Source of the DNA: Gordonia sp. UBA5067
GTDB lineage: Bacteria > Actinomycetota > Actinomycetes > Mycobacteriales > Mycobacteriaceae
NCBI RefSeq assembly: GCF_002414845.1
Contig: NZ_DIAX01000014.1
Coordinates: 1 to 16,629 of the forward strand
Direction of reading: 5' to 3'
DNA length: 16,629 bases
The position numbers were made by a program, and so were the translations under genes. The notes beneath the pieces were generated by a model. It was given only the letters and a program-made list of their open reading frames with translations. It had not been told where the DNA came from and ran no database searches. Positions 14,967-16,629 of this stretch are shown piece by piece (position 1 is the first letter of the stretch; every line of letters starts with the position of its first letter).

Positions 14967-16412
14967 ATGATACGACGCTCGCCGTGGCTGGCCCTGTCCG
15001 TCCTGTGTCTGCCGATGCTGATCGTGTCGATGGATGTGTCGGTGCTGTTCTTCGCGGTACCGGGTATTGCGGCCGACTTGGCGCCGAGTCCGACGCAACT
15101 GCTGTGGATCTTCGACATCTACGGCTTCATCCTCGCCGGTGGACTGCTGACGATGGGCGCGGTGGCCGACCGCGTCGGCCACCGACGACTCCTCCTGGCG
15201 GGTGCTGCTGCGTTCAGTGCCGCGTCCATCCTGGCCGCCTTCGCCACCTCCGTGGAGATGCTGATCGGCGCGCGGGCACTCCTTGCCGTTGCCGGGGCCA
15301 CGCTCATGCCGTCGACCCTTGCCATGATTCGGCACGTTTTCGACGATGAAGCGGCCCGGACTAAAGCTGTTGCAACGTGGAATGCGGTCCTCACCGGCGG
15401 TGTTGCCGTAGGACCGATCATCAGCGGGGTGTTGCTGGAACACTATTGGTGGGGCTCGGTGTTCTTGATCAACATCCCGGTAATGGTCGTGTTACTTGTT
15501 CTTGCGCCGTTGGTGCTTCCCGGTGATACTGCCGATCCGACTCGACGGGTCGATCTACTGAGTTCGGCGCTTGTCCTCGGTTCGATCCTGCCGTTCATTG
15601 CGGGAGTGAAAGACATTGCGGCCGACGGTTGGTCGGCTTCTCGAGTTGGCCTTCTTGCCGTCGGGTTCGGGGTGGGTGCGGTGTTCGTCTACCGGCAGCG
15701 CGTGCTGCCAGACCCGATGCTCGATCTGCGGCTATTGGCCGACCGTGCGCTAGCCACCTCGATCTGGACGAATCTGGTGTGCTTCTTCGCGCTCCTGGGC
15801 ATTGCCCCGTCCGTTGTTGTCGCGGCGGCGGCGCCGCTGGCAGCAGGGTCAGCAAACCGGGTGGGCCGCCCGCCGGTGATTGTCGCGGGATTGCTCGTCG
15901 CCGCATCCGGGTTCGTCGTCCTAGGTGCCCTTACCGGCTCGAATTCGCTGGCGGTGATTCTTGTTGGTGCGGGAATGATCGCCGCCGGTGTCGTGGCGAC
16001 GACGGCGATGGTTACCGACCATGTCATCGGGATCGCGCCGCGCGCCCGTGCCGGGGCGACGTCGGGCCTGTTGGAGACCAGCAGTGAACTCGGTGGCGCG
16101 CTGGGTATTGCCATCCTCGGCAGCGTGCTCAACGTGGTGTACCGAGCGAAGTTTCCGCCGGACCTGGCAACCGGCGAGGCAGCACGCAGCCTCGGGGGAG
16201 CGGCGGCGGGGGCCACGCATCTCTCGGCGTCGGCCGCAGCCGAGTTGCTGACTGTGGCACGAGGGGCGTTCGTCGTCGGACAGAATGCGGCGTCCTGGGT
16301 GGCCGCAGCAATCCTGATCGGAACTGCGGTTGTTGCCTGGGTGGCGCTGCGCTCGGGCAAGGTGCGTCCGGAGGCGTCAGCTAGTCCGCACACCTTGACA
16401 AACGCACGGTGA
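14967..16412 (+). CDS. MFS drug exporter, DHA2 (14-helix, QacA/LfrA-like) family, possible internal deletion
   Basis: A 481-residue membrane protein of the drug:proton antiporter family that usually has 14 helices. Helix 1 contains MLIVSMDVSVLFFAVPGIAA, with Asp23 in the place of the family's LDxTIVNVALP motif. Motif A is GGLLTMGAVADRVGHRR (58-74). A motif C-like stretch (GGVAVGPIISG, 144-154) is followed by a WGSVFLINIPV segment (162-172). At 271-300 the sequence passes from CFFALLGI straight into APSVVVAAAAPLAAG. Relatives as I know them have about 25 more residues there (a QYLQLVxGxSPLxAG-like stretch), so one helix may be lost. The frame is intact. The family's substrates are often cationic drugs and dyes; the substrate here is not inferable. 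tetR is divergent upstream. Confidence 0.88.
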   Translation: MIRRSPWLALSVLCLPMLIVSMDVSVLFFAVPGIAADLAPSPTQLLWIFDIYGFILAGGLLTMGAVADRVGHRRLLLAGAAAFSAASILAAFATSVEMLIGARALLAVAGATLMPSTLAMIRHVFDDEAARTKAVATWNAVLTGGVAVGPIISGVLLEHYWWGSVFLINIPVMVVLLVLAPLVLPGDTADPTRRVDLLSSALVLGSILPFIAGVKDIAADGWSASRVGLLAVGFGVGAVFVYRQRVLPDPMLDLRLLADRALATSIWTNLVCFFALLGIAPSVVVAAAAPLAAGSANRVGRPPVIVAGLLVAASGFVVLGALTGSNSLAVILVGAGMIAAGVVATTAMVTDHVIGIAPRARAGATSGLLETSSELGGALGIAILGSVLNVVYRAKFPPDLATGEAARSLGGAAAGATHLSASAAAELLTVARGAFVVGQNAASWVAAAILIGTAVVAWVALRSGKVRPEASASPHTLTNAR

Positions 16413-16476
16413 GGAGGCCCGCTAGTCACGGTGAAACCTACGGAACGCTCACTCTGGAGATGTTCAGAAATTCTAA

Positions 16477-16629
16477 GAAGGCGTCACCAGATCCACACCA
16501 GCGGGCATTATTTCGTTGGCCGAGGTCATCAGTCAGCACGACGGCACAAAGCCCGCACCGGTGGATCTGGCGTCTGACGATATCGCCGTGCTCACCTATA
16601 CGTCGGGCACCACCGGGCAGCCGAAGGGG
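16477..16629 (+). pseudogene. Fragment of an AMP-binding (acyl-CoA synthetase-like) frame, N-terminus missing
   Basis: The frame read from 16477 is open to the window end and encodes DDIAVLTYTSGTTGQPKG (16576-16629), the P-loop motif of adenylate-forming enzymes such as acyl-CoA synthetases. It is preceded by the kind of linker seen in the family (SLAEVISQHDGTKPAP). Family members have about 140-190 residues before this motif, but here only 33 codons precede it in frame back to a TAA at 16474-16476. No ATG or GTG start lies between; TTG 16516 is the only candidate. The upstream 64 bp to the MFS stop carry no recognisable N-terminal half in any frame. This is probably a 5'-truncated remnant, though the 3' part lies outside the window. 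A short GTG frame at 16431 gives no recognisable protein. Confidence 0.6.

Noticed and set aside
1..16629. tRNA, rRNA, CRISPR array, insertion sequence or phage attachment site
   Set aside because: No cloverleaf, regularly spaced repeats, transposase-like frame or flanking inverted repeats were found by reading; a tRNAscan or IS search could confirm the absence.

Overview
The window looks like chromosomal DNA of a high-GC actinobacterium of the order Mycobacteriales (a Gordonia, Rhodococcus or Mycobacterium relative; the genus cannot be fixed by eye). Three things point there: a 446-residue GlnA2-type glutamine synthetase followed directly by a 1000-residue GlnE with panB divergent upstream, an arrangement I recall from mycobacteria; a DtxR/IdeR-type iron box in front of a heme oxygenase; and repeated TAGNNT -10 hexamers 6-8 nt before ATG codons that lack a Shine-Dalgarno, the usual layout of leaderless actinobacterial transcripts.

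Layout. 3-1349: 3' part of an RNB-family exoribonuclease. 1415-2716: secreted, membrane-anchored trypsin-like serine protease with a Pro/Gly-rich C-tail. 2883-3889: a second copy of that protease with two 5' deletions, one removing and frameshifting the signal peptide and one removing the catalytic His. 3886-4839 (minus): proline iminopeptidase. 4982-6364: wax ester synthase/diacylglycerol acyltransferase. 6388-7224 (minus): panB. 7424-8764 and 8771-11773: glnA2-glnE. 11829-12788: membrane-linked EEP-fold hydrolase. 12874-13512: iron-regulated heme oxygenase. 13521-14111 (minus): FKBP-type lipoprotein. 14134-14865 (minus) and 14967-16412 (plus): divergent TetR regulator and MFS exporter. 16477-16629: a piece of an AMP-binding (acyl-CoA synthetase-like) reading frame without an N-terminus, running off the window.

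How the parts fit. The centre is ordinary housekeeping metabolism: nitrogen assimilation and its control (glnA2, glnE, with a candidate GlnR box), pantothenate synthesis (panB) and storage lipid (WS/DGAT). The left side holds an exported protease and its decayed twin. The right end looks like accessory DNA: an AT-rich divergent promoter with a TetR-like operator, an exporter that seems to lack part of one membrane segment, and a truncated synthetase.

No tRNA, rRNA, insertion sequence or CRISPR array was seen, and no gene-free stretch exceeds 300 bp. I found no clearly new multi-gene system. The least ordinary items are the broken protease twin with its ATGA-coupled leader, the 83-bp identical tract shared by the two protease copies, and the MFS/acyl-CoA synthetase junction.
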